Below are positions 1-13,244 of a stretch of 64,000 bases of DNA, one piece after another. Positions within the stretch are counted from its first letter, which is position 1, and each line of letters begins with the position of its first letter. Source of the DNA: Begonia masoniana (Eukaryota > Streptophyta > Magnoliopsida > Cucurbitales > Begoniaceae); NCBI GenBank assembly GCA_022432975.1, contig CM039502.1:3214375-3278374 (forward strand), in the 5' to 3' direction. The notes beneath the pieces were generated by a model that searched no databases, was not told the origin of the DNA, and saw only the letters and a program-made list of their open reading frames with translations. The position numbers and the translations under genes are program-made.

Positions 1-860
1 AAATGTATCTGTTATAGATGCGGAGTGTGAAAGTCGATATCGATTTGTTACAACTACCATTAAATTTATATGACTATCTAGATGTTTATTATTTGTAAAT
101 TCACTCAGTTTTACATCTTCTTTTTAATGTTTAGGAATAATGTTACGTTTACATTGTCTAATTTTACACCTTGTTGTTAATTGATGAATGCAGTAGTCTA
201 TAGATTTAACTATTTATAGTGTATAATTATTTCTATTAGCAAATAAATTTACAAGTCAGAATGTAACAATTACAGTGTACATCTAATATTATTCATTCTC
301 AGCAGCAAGTGCAATTCTCATTTAAAATAAATTCTTCTGCGATAATCTACATGTTTACGTTTCTACCTTTTGAATTCAAATCAGTTACTCACTGTAATTT
401 TACACTCTAACGTTGTTACGTATCATTTTTATATTTGTAAAACAATTATGACGTATTTGTTAGTAGATAAAAATAATACATCGAACAACGTTTGGGACAT
501 GTTAGAGTGTGACATTATAATAAAATATGGACTAAACTATTTGTTTTAAACCCAATTAAGTTTGTCACATCTAGTTCTAATCATAACATATAAATAATAC
601 AAATTCCCTTTCTTTTCGGATCGGAGTATTGAGTAAGAATCCAATTGTTTTTTTTGTTTCCGAAAATACCCTTTTCCACGTGGACGTCATGGGGAGGTAT
701 TACACACGCGCGGAGAATGCGGAGAGGCATGATGAATGTAATTAGAGAAACTAATCGTGATTAATTAAATTAATCGAAACGCCGGCCTGAAATGTGTGTT
801 TGGAATCTACCCTCCAAAACGACGACTGCTTCGTCCACTTCTCTTCGGACATTTTTTTAA
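1..860. other. intergenic, upstream of the glycosyltransferase gene
   Basis: AT-rich sequence with no coding signal on either strand. The end of this stretch (about 600-900) becomes more GC-rich and runs into a purine-rich GA tract at about 871-920, which looks like promoter or 5' leader of the plus-strand glycosyltransferase gene. No TATA box could be assigned confidently. Confidence 0.5.
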
Positions 861-869
861 ACGCCCTCC

Positions 870-2048
870 TAGAGAGAGAAACAAGAGAGAGAGAGAGGGA
901 GAAGAAGAAGAGGAAGGCCGAGGGATGTTGATCGGTTGATTGAGTAGAGAACTTGTTTTTCATTTGGAAATTTGAGTGTTGCAGTCATCGCATTTGCCGA
1001 AACTTTGCGGAAACGTTGCGGTTTTTCTTTTGTTGTTATTGTGGATTGGATCTTTGAGAGGCGTTGATTGGAGGTTGGGCTTGTAGATCTTTGATTCGAG
1101 CTTCCTCGATTTAGAATGTTGCTGTGAGGAACATTTAGCTGCGTAATCTCGGTACTCGCTTCGTTTGATGCTCGCAAGAAACATGAAGAGTTTGTTATTA
1201 TTCTTTGTTTTCTTAACTATTTTCTTTTTCTTGCGGCCCTAGAACTCTTGAAATTAATCGGTGTTTGTGGCCTCTGGCATCATGATTTGGGGATTGAGCA
1301 TAATTTGAATATTTACGAAGATTTGATTGAAAATTGTGGTGTTTGACTCGTGCGGCTACGATTGGTTTCATGTTAGATTTGGATTTGGAATCCTTCGTGA
1401 TTTATGTCTTGAATTACTATAAGTTTGGCTGGTTTGACTTTAATCTTAAGATTTGGTTATGGTACGTAATGTGGGTTTCTGAAAGTGTTTTAGTTAGTGG
1501 ACTGCTTGAGAGGTTTGAATTGAACATTTCACATTTGATAGGGAGCACTTCTTTTTTTTTTTTTTTGTTCTTGTTTCGTGTTGAATATTATAGCCCATCG
1601 CAAATCTGGTTTCCAACATTTCGCCTCATTATGTTTGGAAAGCAAGAAAATGTCAGAGAGGGAAAAAAAGGTGGGTTTGAGAGGGGGAGATCAATGTGAC
1701 TGGGTTTGATGGAACTTTCTTGATTGGGTTTTCTTATGTATTACAAATTAAATATTTCCCTCTTATGTGATCACGAGAGATTCAAGAGAGTTGCATTTGC
1801 TAGTTTCTACCATAAAGTTTAGGATAGAATACTCATGCATCTTTTACATAAGAATCAAATTCCTTAACTAGTAATGATCTTCAATTCATTTTCGATATTC
1901 TTCTGCTTCCAATTGGTAGTGACATTATTTAAATTGCAGTCTTCTGGCAGTATTCTGAAGTGGAAACTCGTAAATCAAGTTTTTGTTGGCAAATAATGGA
2001 TACAAACATCATCATCATGAAATTGAAACCATAATGCCAAAGTTCTTG
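870..2048 (+). promoter_or_regulatory. probable 5' leader with a leader intron, glycosyltransferase gene
   Basis: The GA-rich tract near 871-920 and the following open, T-rich sequence look like a plant 5' leader. A good acceptor (AAATTGCAG) lies at about 1931-1939, just before the coding exon, so an intron probably separates the leader from the start codon at 2049. The transcription start and leader donor were not determined; this is inference. Confidence 0.35.
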
Positions 2049-5000
2049 ATGAAGACTGATAAATTGTGGCGCATAGGGATGGGAGAAGTGAAAATTTTTC
2101 CTGGGCCTCGGCATCGCCCTCCTACAAAGAACCTCTATGGATTATTGTGTTGGTTTCTATGGTCTGTGTGTTCCTAATTTGTGCCTACATCTATCCACTC
2201 GTTAACGGTGGAGCCTGTTATATACTTTCATCTAAAGGTTGTAATGTTATTACCAACTGGCTTCCTCCTGCTCCTGCAAGAGAATATACTGATCAAGAGA
2301 TTGCATCCCGTATTGTTTTTAAGGAGATTTTGAATACACCTTCTGTCCGTTCCAAAACTCCTAAAATTGCTTTCATGTTTTTGACTCCTGGTTCCCTGCC
2401 ATTTGAGAAGTTGTGGGATAAGTTCTTAACGGTAAGGCCTTCTACATTCTATGTCATTTCTCATGCCCTTTATTTTTTATTTCTGATTATTGTGAATTTT
2501 TGCTTTTTGTCCAGCCATTGGATAATATCCAGCTATTTCAAGTGGTGGATTAGAAGAAAAAAATTGTACTTTTTACAGTAAAAGAACAGTGTGCTGTTTA
2601 TTTGTTTGTGTATTACCATATCTTAAGATTGTATTATAGTTGAAGAGCTACTATAGAAAATCCTTGTCTATGTTGGGAGTTGGCATCCGTGGACATATGT
2701 ATCTACATGCTTTTGATGTTGGTCTCAAAATAAATGGTGATTGTGGTACAGTTCAATATTGTCTCTCGTAACAGCATAAAATCTCATTCCTTTTTTTCTC
2801 CAGAGAATCATTGGTCATTGGCTTATTGGTTAACATATCTTTTCTAGAAGGCAGATATTTGATTGCCTTTCCCAATTTCATCCAACTTGCTAAGACTCTC
2901 TATAGAAGCACTTACCTTAATCCTTGAAATTTTTATTCTCAAGGATTTAGGGACTTGGGATAATTAAGAACGTTCACTTCTTTTCTAATATTTTTTCTCA
3001 TATTTTCACCACATTGTGTAAACAAAGTGAACTATTGCTTCCATAGCCATCCCGGACTTGCTTAATCGTGTCATTCAAAAGCTTTCCTTAGAAGATATCG
3101 CCAATATACTGAATGTTGAGAATTCTGTACACTTCTCCCCCCTTAGACTTTGGCCCTCATAACTTATTGAGAAGTCAGGAGCACATACCAAACTTTAGGT
3201 ACTCTCTTGGATTATGGCAATTAGATCAACACTTGTGGTTGAATAGAACAAAAATATACAGTGACTGCTCATTCTTGTCTATGGTATGTCTTTGTTTTAT
3301 GTGGAAATAAATGTGTGGCATGTTGTTGTTTGGCTTGTATATCTTTGTTTTGTTCGTCCTTCTGCAGTTTTAATAAGCATGTTCTATTTTAGTTATGGTA
3401 CCCATTTTTTGAGGATATTTTCTTCTTTTCCCAGGGTAATGAAGACAGATTCTCCATTTATGTACATGCATCTAAGGAGAAACCTGTGCACTGGAGCCCT
3501 CATTTCTTGAATAGAGATATTCGTAGTGACCAGGTCATATATTTTGCATATAAGACTCTTCTTTGCCTACTTTGAACCTAGGAAGTTTAATAGTTTTTCG
3601 GAGTCTACAAATTCTGTATGTTTGTGTGGATGTAATTTTTATTTACCCATTTTCTGTTAAATATAACTTAGTAAATATCATTTGTTCAGTATTTTGACCA
3701 TACCCTTAATGGTTGTAGTAATTGTTTTTTTGAACATGCAAAACAAAATCAGAAATGTGGCTCCTCGTATGCAGGTAATTTGGGGTAAAATTTCTATGGT
3801 TGATGCCGAAAGGCGATTGTTGTCAATTGCACTCCAAGATCCCGATAACCATCACTTTGTTTTACTTTCTGATAGGTACAAGAATACTAAGATTATTGTA
3901 ACTTCTTTGCTTCCTTAAAATTGGTGGGTATTTTTGTCCTTTCAATCTTTGATTTCTCGTTTTGGTCTTGTAGTTGTGTACCACTGCATAGTTTTGACTA
4001 CATCTATCAGTATCTAATGTATACGAACATCAGCTATGTTGACTGGTGAGCTCTGACATTGCATTACTGTTTAGATGTTAGAAGTATTTGTTTTATAAGA
4101 GTTTGATTTAAGTGGCTGCTTTTCCTCAGCTTTGATGATCCTGGCCCACATGGGAATGGAAGGTACTCTGAGCACATGTTACCTGAAATTGAGATGAAAC
4201 ATTTTAGAAAAGGTGCACAGGTATTGATAATGTTGAGGTTTGGGAGAGTGTGATATTCATTGAAGTTTATATATACATTTGTATATCTTTTGTTTTTGCG
4301 ATCAATTGTTTCGTATCTGTGAACAGTCAGTACTTGAAGTCATACATTGTTTATTTATTTAGAGGTTTTTGGTGTAGGCGGTTATAGGGAACTTGGATGG
4401 TTTACTGGCTTCTTGTTATATTAAAGCATCTCTATTTGTTACAGTGGTTCTCGTTGAAACGGCAGCATGCTTTAATAGTTCTGGCTGACAATCTTTACTA
4501 CTCGAAATTCCGGGACTACTGCCAGGTAAAATTTTGATACAAGTTTTAAACTATGTGATAATATATGTCAAGCTTTGCTTTTTTATTTGTCTTCTGTAGT
4601 TGATCATGGAAGAGTTAACAATGTTTTTGTCTTTGCTTTCATCCTTGTTATAAATTGTAAAAGGGTAAGAAGGGGGAGAATGAATGTTGGAGTAGGTTCT
4701 ATCTGAGTATCTTGATTTCTTTTTTCATGATTTACTGGAAATCGATCTTTCTTTTAGCCAAAAAAACAAAATAAAAATGGTTTTTAAGTAGTTCTAAGCA
4801 GCATGGTTTAAGCTCCCTTCCGGCTTTGATCATGTCTCCCGATTTCCATAAAATATCCACCTCTTGTAGAGATTCAAATTAAGTTTTTTTTATTGTTGGT
4901 TGCCTGTGAAAGCATTCTCCTGATCTTCCACTACACATCCTATATGTTGCTTGCTCATTTTACCTACAAAGTGAAAGGAGATGTGATTTAAGCGTCCTCT

Positions 5001-6077
5001 ATGGGATATGTACATATAATTGAAAGAAAATTTTTCATTGGTTTGATAAAGCTTTTGGGGTGCCTGTATCTCCTGCAATAATAACAGTCGAAGCTATACT
5101 TTCTCTCTTTCGCTCATAGACACACTTTTTCAAACTTACATTGAGGTCAGATGATGGTAGATATCCCTTTCATGCATCTACCAGGATCCTTGATTGATGA
5201 TTTTTTCGTTTTCACAGCCGGGTCTGGACGGAAGGAACTGTATCGCCGATGAACATTACATGCCAACCTTTTTCAACGTAAGAATTCTCCTGTTAGTCAG
5301 CTGTCTTCCCCTCTAACTGCATTCTTACTGAATGAGATTCTTTTATACACACTTTTTAGATGATTGATCCTGGAGGGATCGCGAATTGGTCTGTAACTCA
5401 TGTAGATTGGTCAGAAAAAAAGTGGCATCCAAAATCATACGGGGCCGAGGATGTTACTAGCGAGCTTCTGATGAATATTACGGTATGTCTTTTTTTTTTC
5501 GTATGTTCTCTTCACAAGTAATGAACTTTTTAGTTGGTTTCAGAATCTCAGATGGCTACATATATGCCTCTCTTTAATAATTCGAAATTATGCTTCTCTA
5601 TGTTATAATCTTTAATGAACTCATCCATTTTGAGATCTCTGGTCATATAAAGATCTGCTTGCAAGTTGACTTTATCACGGATTTGACCAGTGTCTTCTAT
5701 GGCAAAGACATGATTTACTATCATGTGATGTTCTGATAAAATCTTCAATATATGTTTATGGATTAACGATATATGATGATTTTGTGATTGCAGTCAATTG
5801 ATGTTAGCGTGCATGTGACAAGTGATGAAGAGGTATGTGCATTTCTATCATTTTTCTTCATTAAAAGAGGAAAGGATAGATTTTTTTCTTAATATTCTAG
5901 CTAATTGTATGCTTGTTGTGTTCTTTTAATCATTTTGAGCTTCTACAGAGCAAAGTCCTGATGTGGCCTTGTTTATGGAACGGTCAACAGCGGCCTTGTT
6001 ACTTATTTGCAAGGAAATTCTACCCTGATGCTCTCGACAACTTGTTGTCCCTTTTCTCCAACTATTCAACAATTTGA
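2049..6077 (+). CDS. core-2/I-branching (GT14, Branch domain) glycosyltransferase, one apparent frameshift
   Basis: Ten exons fit GT-AG borders: 2049-2431, 3435-3533, 3775-3875, 3974-4045, 4130-4220, 4445-4525, 5218-5277, 5360-5482, 5794-5832, 5949-6077. They encode about 392 residues. This is a type II Golgi protein: a short basic tail (MKTDKLWRIGMGEVK), one membrane helix (PLWIIVLVSMVCVFLI), then the Branch domain. Recognisable family blocks are KIAFMFLTPGSLPFEKLW, YVHASKEKPVHWS, SMVDAERRLL, DPDNHHFVLLSDS, VPLHSFDYIY, GRYSEHMLPEI, KGAQWFSLKRQHA, GLDGRNCIADEHY, NMIDPGGIANWSVTHVDWS and PCYLFARKFYP. The family is related to animal core-2 GlcNAc transferases and rice BC10 and acts in Golgi glycan synthesis; substrate is unknown. 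Oddity: the tail and the membrane helix are in different frames. One base is missing near 2125-2133, and every downstream junction keeps phase. The start at 2049 is chosen because homologous tails begin there. The gene is convergent with the thioredoxin-like gene. Confidence 0.88.
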
Positions 6078-8312
6078 GCCAACAAATTTTGACTCAAAAT
6101 TCTTTGGTGAGATGGATTGTTTTTCGCCACCCTGTTGCTATATCGTCAAGTGTTCTATCTATGTATAGCTTCTGAGTCATGAAAGTTGCCGCTTTGTTGA
6201 GGCATCAAATGTTGCCCAAGACTTGCTCTTACATGCAGATATTAAGACGGGTTTGGGGGCCAGAGGCTAACATGTAGGGGGCTGCTTCCTTTGGGATGAA
6301 TGAGTTCAATTGTTAGTGCATTTCTTTCATTTGGGCTGTCGTTTTTCTATTTATAGAATGAGAAAATTTTGGGGTATTTATTTTTAGTTAGTGAACTTCC
6401 TTTTGTTGGTCATTCTGTACAAGATAAGAAGGATATGAATGTTGAATTGAAATACATAAAAAAGAGGTAGAATTCTTGAGCTTTTTCATGTTTAATTCTG
6501 CAGACAATGCAATTTTTATGCCTTTTTTTTTGGTTTCTGAAATTAATTGAGGTCCTATAAAACAGATAGGCTCATGTATAATACTCTAGTGTTGTCAATT
6601 ATAATAAAAAAAAAAATGTAGATCAATGGCTGACTTACTTTATTAAACTTGATACATGAGCTTGAAATCTACTTAATTTCTCTGAAAATATTATTAAAAA
6701 GTAAACAATCGTCCTCCCCGGGAATGGCTCTTTCATAAGCCATAAAATTTCTAAATTTTGACACAAGTTACTCGTGAGATTTAAAAGAATTATTTTGTTA
6801 CATCTACCCTCATATCAAATAACCAACAAAACTATTTAATACGAATAATATTTTATTGTCTAATTAAAAAATAGAAATATTGACTAATCTGAATTATATG
6901 TTCAATAATTGAAAAACTAAATCATTCAAAAATACGCACTAAATATTAAAATTACACATTGAGTTGATAGTAGTAGATCCATAATAAAAAAATTGTTTGC
7001 GATGGTTCCAAAAAAAAAAATAAATATGAACATCATGAGCCATCCCATATTAAAACTTGTTGCTGATACATTTTTCTCGGCTCCTTCCATAATCCGTGCT
7101 CAGAGAATGAAGAGATAAGAGGGTCCTATTCCATGGAGAATGGGGTCAAATATCCATAATATAAAATTGATTATTTTCATGCACAAGGATACTAGAATTA
7201 CCTTGTATAAAAGATTTGAAAATCATCACAAATCTTACGTATAAATAGTGAGCATCCGTGTCAAATAATGGATGAATTTGCCTACTTCTTATGAAAAGCA
7301 TTGCACTTGTAAATTTGCAAATATATAACATGACCTTCTTTGAGGGAGCTTTTTATACTTCCCATACCTCCATCTGAAGGCATTCACTCTCTAATTTGCA
7401 GTATTTCTTTCCGTAAAGATCGAAATACCAACACTTGACTATCATGTATTAGACTACTACCAATTTTAGCAATACATTTAGACTCTGTTATGGCAGTAGA
7501 CCTTGATGATCAAAGAAATGGAAGAAATCATTAAATGTAATTTATATCATAAGGTTCGCCCATAAAATCATCCACTTGGCTATGTGTCATAGTAAGTTTA
7601 AAATAATAAACTTATAAAGTAAGCACAACAAGACAATAAAAATTCACTGTAACGGATAAACCTCCTGTATTCATGTACCTAATAATTTATCCAGAGATGG
7701 GAGATTTCTGCTATTATGGGCATCTTATTTTACTCCAAAAGTATAAGGTTAAGAATGTGCTCAAGTTGAGGATGATCCTGAAGGTGCTGCCAACAAGAAA
7801 ACTGAGGAAATTTCAAAATTAGCATAGATCCAATTTACAGAAAAAAAAAAAGAAGAAGAAAATAAGGGAGAACTATCAAGAAAACAAATGCAATTCTCCA
7901 TTCCACATTTCTACTTTCTGGATATTCTATATTCATCAAGGTGGAAACAATTGAAGTTACTTTACCAATTAGCAAAATCCTTATTTGGCAAAATAAAAAA
8001 AATCCATTATCATCTCAGACAATTATCAATGCTCTAACTTGGCAGTTAATGAACTTCAAAAACATACTTTCATGCTTAAAAAGTGCTAAATTTCTTTAAA
8101 ATAAAAATTTAAACCCATTTTTTTATATTTGCTTGAAAAGAGTGGTAGTTTGAGAATCACAAGTAGAAATGGGTCAGGAGATAGTATAGCAGGAAATGAG
8201 GTTAACAATCCAGCAAATAAAGAAGTACAAAAAACCAAAAAATAACATGAAACAAATAACAAAATTAAAATATTTATAGCCGAATAATAAAAAATGAAAA
8301 TTTGTATTCACC
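6078..8312. other. 3' UTR of the glycosyltransferase gene, then AT-rich convergent intergenic sequence
   Basis: Roughly the first 350 bases are probably 3' UTR. The rest is AT-rich and lies between two convergent genes. I see no coding exons, structured RNA or recognisable transposon in it; the ORFs present are short and chance-like. Confidence 0.5.
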
Positions 8313-11115
8313 TTAGTTTGAATCTCCCGACGACTTAATGCCATGGCGCTTAAAAAATTCTCTAAATCCATAGGAACTCAGGTCATAATTGAACTGTAAA
8401 TGTTCAGATATAAGTATACATTAAACATATCTGTTGTATAACTCTTTTAATTAATATATTATTCATCCATTTATTTATACTTGGATCATAGATATGGCAA
8501 GGAGCCTCTTTGGCTCTTTCATCTCCCGGTCTATGATGGGTACCTAAAGCTAAGACGTCAATTCAAATCTAAAATTATTATTTAGTGAATTTTGAATTAA
8601 TGTTTTTCTGATATTGAGAGTCATTCAAATCACTAGATTTGAAATTAATAGTGATTTGAAATTAATAACTTGTGCTTAGGCAATGATAGGTAAGAAGATC
8701 ATCTTATTGCTGTCATATATTGTGTACAATGACATAAATGCCAAATTAGCCAAACCTTGTAAACTACTAACAGACAATAATTTGAAAGAAGCAAGAAAAC
8801 TTACTGGCAAGACCTTCACGGAGTATTTTGTAACATTTGGATCTGCAACCCTTGCTTGTTTATCTGCCTGCATGAGATAAATAAAATGATAAGAATCAAG
8901 AGTTGAAAACGAAAAGGATAAACTATGGAGGTTAAGAAATTTCTAAATAGAGAGTAAATACAATCACGTAATGTTATCTCTGTCAAATAGGAGAACTCAA
9001 CAAAGAAAAGAGAGAGAGAGAGAGAAGAGAGAGGAGAAGAAGAAAACTCAAATAAATTTTTAAGAATAGACCAATTTTGCACCTAAAAATAGTTTTTAAT
9101 CCGTCCTAAAAGCTCAAACCAAAACAGCCTTTACAAAAAGTTTTTAACATATGCTCAATAACTTGATCTCACCTATGTAAAGAGTGAAAAAAAAAAATTC
9201 AAAGATAATAGCAGCAACCAATTTCACATAATAAAAAAGTAACTCTTATGAAGACTTCAAATAATCCAAAAGAGAATTTATCGAGGAACCAAATTTCTGA
9301 TCCTTCAATTGTCAGTACCCCCAAATGATTAACACATGAAAATTATCTTCTATGAGGCTAAGTAACCTTGAGACTTGTCCCAAAAGTTCTTATATGACGC
9401 AACATATCTTAAAACCAGTAAAAAAAAAAAAAAAAAAAACAATGACAAGCATGTTACCCACACAAACATGCATCAACTGCACAGTAGAAAAAGAGCATCC
9501 ATTAAGGTTTATATCATTATATTTCACCCATCATAATATTCATCAAAATTCTATGGCCAATGAAAGGTCAAGACCCATTTTTTCTTAATAAAAGAGATGA
9601 TTCTATCTTTTTAGAACAAGCAAATAGAATATGAATAAATAAATATAAAAGGAAATCATAAAACCAACAAAAGAATAAACTTTATTCTACTGATAAAAAA
9701 CCACTGTGATCGTCTTAGAAAGCCAAAAAATCTAATAGTATGTTTAATGGTGTTTTCGTTCAACTCTAGTTTTTTTAGCACATTAAATTAAAGACCTTAA
9801 AGAAGCAATGTAAATTGAATGAAGGCATGAAGACTGTCATACAAGAAACATTTATGAATATAATAGAAAACAGGGCGAATATTAAAAGCCATACCATCAG
9901 TCTGAGAAACAAAATGAAATAATATTAAAAGCAGCAACCAGACTCATAAAATCACCAATCACAGAGCAAAAGCATGTTGTTAGAACTTGATGGATCGAAC
10001 CATCAACCATTACTTCGATGATTATCAAATCTATAAACTCTGATGTTTTTATAATTAACAATTCCAAATTGTTGGAGACTTTTTTTTTAACTAACAGAGA
10101 AGGAAAAATTTATAAATTATATCACGCAACAATAGCCGACTGTGCCAGTGGTACAATGAGACCAAGACGTGGATTGCCAAAATAGTAGTTCTTACTTGCT
10201 CAGGGCTGTGAAAAATTTCAACAAATGGATATTCCTTCTTTTGCCGTGATATACAGAAACCAGGGTACTTTGGACACTCAACCTGGTAAATGCAAAACAA
10301 AACTTAAAATGATAAAAATGTGAAAGATGCTACAATGTAATGTTAGGACAATGAAAAGAAAATGTTTCAGAATAACTTACTCGCAAAAATTTTACATGTG
10401 GATGAAACTCAGCTGCGGCTTCCTCAAGAACTTTGTCAAAATGTTTGGTTAAATTACTTCTGCATAATTTGATATTTTAATGAGATATAAAGAACCAAAT
10501 GAATACATTTAAAGCAATCATCCTATACTTGATTGTAAATGCAACCACAACTGGAGAGCCATCATGAAGGAGTTGAACAAACTCCCGCTCTGATGTAAAA
10601 TGCATAACTCGCGGTGGCCCAAGATCCTTTGGATAACCAGTGTAATACCTATGCAGGAAAATGTTCTCAGAAATGTCCCCAAATATACACTACTTAGACT
10701 TTATCAAAATGAAGTCATTCTACAAGGAAATAGAACGCCCAACTCCACCATAGCAAAATGCTTCAATTTATATTGGATCTTAACTTTAAGCCTTTATTTC
10801 TAGATAACAAGTTTGGAGTTTATTCTGCCCAGGTGACACTTTTATCCTAAATAACAAGCATGTCTTTTGTATGCATCGAACTTTGGGTAGCAATGCGTAA
10901 TGGCTGGATAGAACCAGACCAGCCAGGTGACAGAGAATTTGTTGATTAAGTTCTGCGTTTTTGACAAGATGAAGTAGAGGAAAACTAAACTTACAAGTGT
11001 AGAGTTGCTAGGAAAAAATTAACTACAAAAAACAAAGTAAACAAACGAGTGCCTCTTACTTGCATGTTCTACGTAGATGGCTGATCATGTTAGCGAAAGT
11101 GGAAGGCTCTTCCAT
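8313..11115 (-). CDS. thioredoxin-like fold protein without a WCGPC site
   Basis: Six exons (transcript order): 11060-11115, 10529-10648, 10381-10459, 10196-10282, 8805-8867, 8313-8393. They total 486 bases and encode 161 residues with no frame break. Order along the protein: MEEPSTFANMISHLRRTCK; the block YYTGYPKDLGPPRVMHFTSE; a strand-like VVVAFTIK; a helix HFDKVLEEAAAEFHPHVKF; then VECPKYPGFCISRQKKEYPF and VEIFHSPEQ; the end is NYDLSSYGFREFFKRHGI. The beta-alpha-beta-alpha-beta pattern with a cis-Pro-like YPFVEIF segment fits a thioredoxin fold. The usual WCGPC site after the VVVAF strand is absent, and the only paired cysteines are in CPKYPGFC. A plain thioredoxin reductant is therefore unlikely, and the partner is unknown. 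The small size is typical of single-domain thioredoxin-fold proteins. The start is the first ATG after the leader. It is head-to-head with the ORF at 11386. Confidence 0.75.
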
Positions 11116-11385
11116 TCTAAAATATGATGAATTTGACCTGCTTTAGAGTATTGTACGAGTTTCGTCAGATGTGTGCCATTAGCATCCAGTAATAGCTTCA
11201 CTCGAAGGTACTAAAGGAGTTTCCTAATAGAGAGATAGGTTAGCTTCCGGAATACCTGAAATAGAGATGATCATCGAACATGTTAAATATTTGATCGAAA
11301 CAGGTTTTCTTCTTACTTCTTTACCGAAATTTTCTACCTACTGTTCGGCTTCTAGTCCGATGGCAGGGAATGCGATTGAAGTCCG

Positions 11386-11658
11386 ATGGCTGGTGTAAAT
11401 ACCGGGAGAACAAACAACTTCTATGCAAGAAGAAATCTACCGCGCAGTGAGTTGCCGATTTCACCAGCGAAACTGCAGTCTGCACCTCCGGTCAGAGAAG
11501 TTGATGCGACGGTCGCTTCAGCAAGGAAAATTGGAGTTAAGCAGAAGAAGAAGGTCCACCCACTCAAGCCCAGAACTTTAGTCCCTCAAGCAGCCTCCAA
11601 ACTTAAACGGCCCGTACCCTACAAGATTAACTCAATTGAACCCAACAACCATTTTATC
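11386..11658 (+). pseudogene. short basic ORF interrupted by a hAT-like insertion, function unknown
   Basis: The open frame starts at ATG 11386 and runs about 91 codons to the edge of the element at 11659-12856. It begins MAGVNTGRTNNFYARRN and is rich in Lys, Arg and Pro (GVKQKKKVHPLKPR). No domain is recognised. If the element and one target copy are removed, the frame continues only 13 more codons to a stop (IGQRPWMQPWNST). The ORF may therefore be the end of a small gene, or a first exon that lost its downstream part. It is divergent from the thioredoxin-like gene with a 270-bp gap, so a shared promoter is possible. Coding status is uncertain. Confidence 0.35.
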
Positions 11659-12856
11659 GGGCAAAAGAGGATGTGCATTTGTCAGTTCGATTCGATTCGG
11701 TTTGGTTTTGAAGTAAAATCAAACCAAACCGACAATCTTTCGGTTTTTGCCGATCGGAACCGAAACTGGTTGGCAAAATTGGTGGAACCGACCCGATAAC
11801 CGAACCGAAACTATCGTCGGGTTCCGGGTCGGTTCCGGTTTGACAGATTATAAAAAAAAATTAAAACAATTTAAAACAACAATATTCGGCTTTGATAAGA
11901 ATTATCAATTTGATGCAAATTGCAAACCATAAAGACACAAAATAACAGAACACACTCTTGGTCACTCACTCATGGACGAAGAGTGAACTCAAACAAAACA
12001 CACTCTCGGTCACTCACGGCCGAACACACTCTCAAAACTCAAACCACGAAATTAACAACAATAAAACACGACAAAAAACCACAAAATTAACAACAAAACA
12101 CCACAATAAAACCGCACAGAATGTTGGTCACGCCCGAAGAATCTCCCAAAACAGCCAAAGAAAAGCAAAATAAGCAGAGGTTGAATAGAACGCTTACAGG
12201 CAGCGAGTCCAAACAGGCCTCGTTCTTGATTCCAAAACCACAAATTTCATACGAAACATCTCCTCAAACTGGGTTTGGATTAGTCTCCGGCGACTTCCTT
12301 CTCAACCCATCATCGCATAAGAACTCGTTGACAACCTGCAAAAAGCTTCGGCGGGGAAGGAGAAACTTAGTCACGCCTTCACCATTTTCTATGGCCTAAA
12401 AATCAGCTCGATCGATCCGTCCGTTTCTGGTCCCAGAGAGTCGAGCTTCGAAATGTTGTCGAGGACTCGAGGGAACGAAAGGAAAGCTTCGGCGTCGCGT
12501 CGCGTCGCCTGTCGGCCGAAGAGCATAGAGAAAGCTGAAAGAAATTTGGGGCTTAGAAAAAACAGAAATGAAATACAATTGATTCTAAGGGGGAAGGTGG
12601 ACCGGTTTTTATTTTAAAAAACAAGGGTTTCAATTTGGTTTGCCAGAAATCCTTAATTGATCAGTTCGGTTCGGTTACTGTCGGTTTTGAATGATCCAAA
12701 CCGAAAACTGAAAACCGAACCAATAAATTCGGTTCCTACAAAATAGAACCGAAGTTCAGTTTCATTTTGCTCAAAACCGACCCGAACCGAACCAAATTCA
12801 CCTGTTTCAATCTGATTCATCGGTCTGGTTCAATTTTGCATACCCCTAGGGCAACG
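11659..12856. mobile_element. hAT-like non-autonomous DNA element with CGGTTCGG-rich ends
   Basis: The ends are degenerate inverted repeats. The left starts near 11667 with GAGGATGTGCA and runs into GATTCGGTTTGG; the right ends at 12848 with TGCATACCCCTA, preceded by CCGAACCGAACC. The ends are flanked by GGGCAAAA (11659-11666) and GGGCAACG (12849-12856), a possible 8-bp duplication with 6 matches. Plant hAT elements often have a GGGGTGTGCA-type terminus followed by CGGTTCGG motifs and 8-bp duplications, which is the basis for the call. No transposase is seen; the internal ORFs are short and unlike known proteins. The element sits directly in the frame that starts at 11386. Confidence 0.55.
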
Positions 12857-13244
12857 GCCTTGGATGCAACCTTGGAATTCTACGTAGCCACCCAAAACCA
12901 AATCTTGCTCTATATATATACACATATTTTTTATTCTTACGAGTAAAATATTGACTAGTATAATTAATAATTTATTTTAATTATTTATAATTTATTATAT
13001 CAATTATACTTGTGTCACAAAGCAAGAGGTTATTAAGATGTGACAGTACCTCAATTAGGAGCAGAGTCCCTGAACTGGAAGAGAAGACCAACAACGCTAG
13101 AAAAGGAAATCAAAAGTTGCCCAGCTTGTTGCTTGGTCTCAGAGAAGATGGCTTTGTTGAAGCAGATGCCAACAAAGTCTAATTTTTCTCAAGTGTCCAT
13201 AATAATAATAATAAATAAATAAAATGAAAAGAGGTGCACAAAAA
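12857..13244. other. AT-rich spacer and probable 3' UTR of the HAT3.1-like gene
   Basis: AT-rich, with no ORF of interest. The part next to 13245 is probably the 3' UTR of the minus-strand homeodomain gene. Confidence 0.45.

Noticed and set aside
12052..12399. ORFs inside the hAT-like element as genes
   Set aside because: They overlap on both strands, have low-complexity or unrecognisable sequence, and lie wholly within the transposon.
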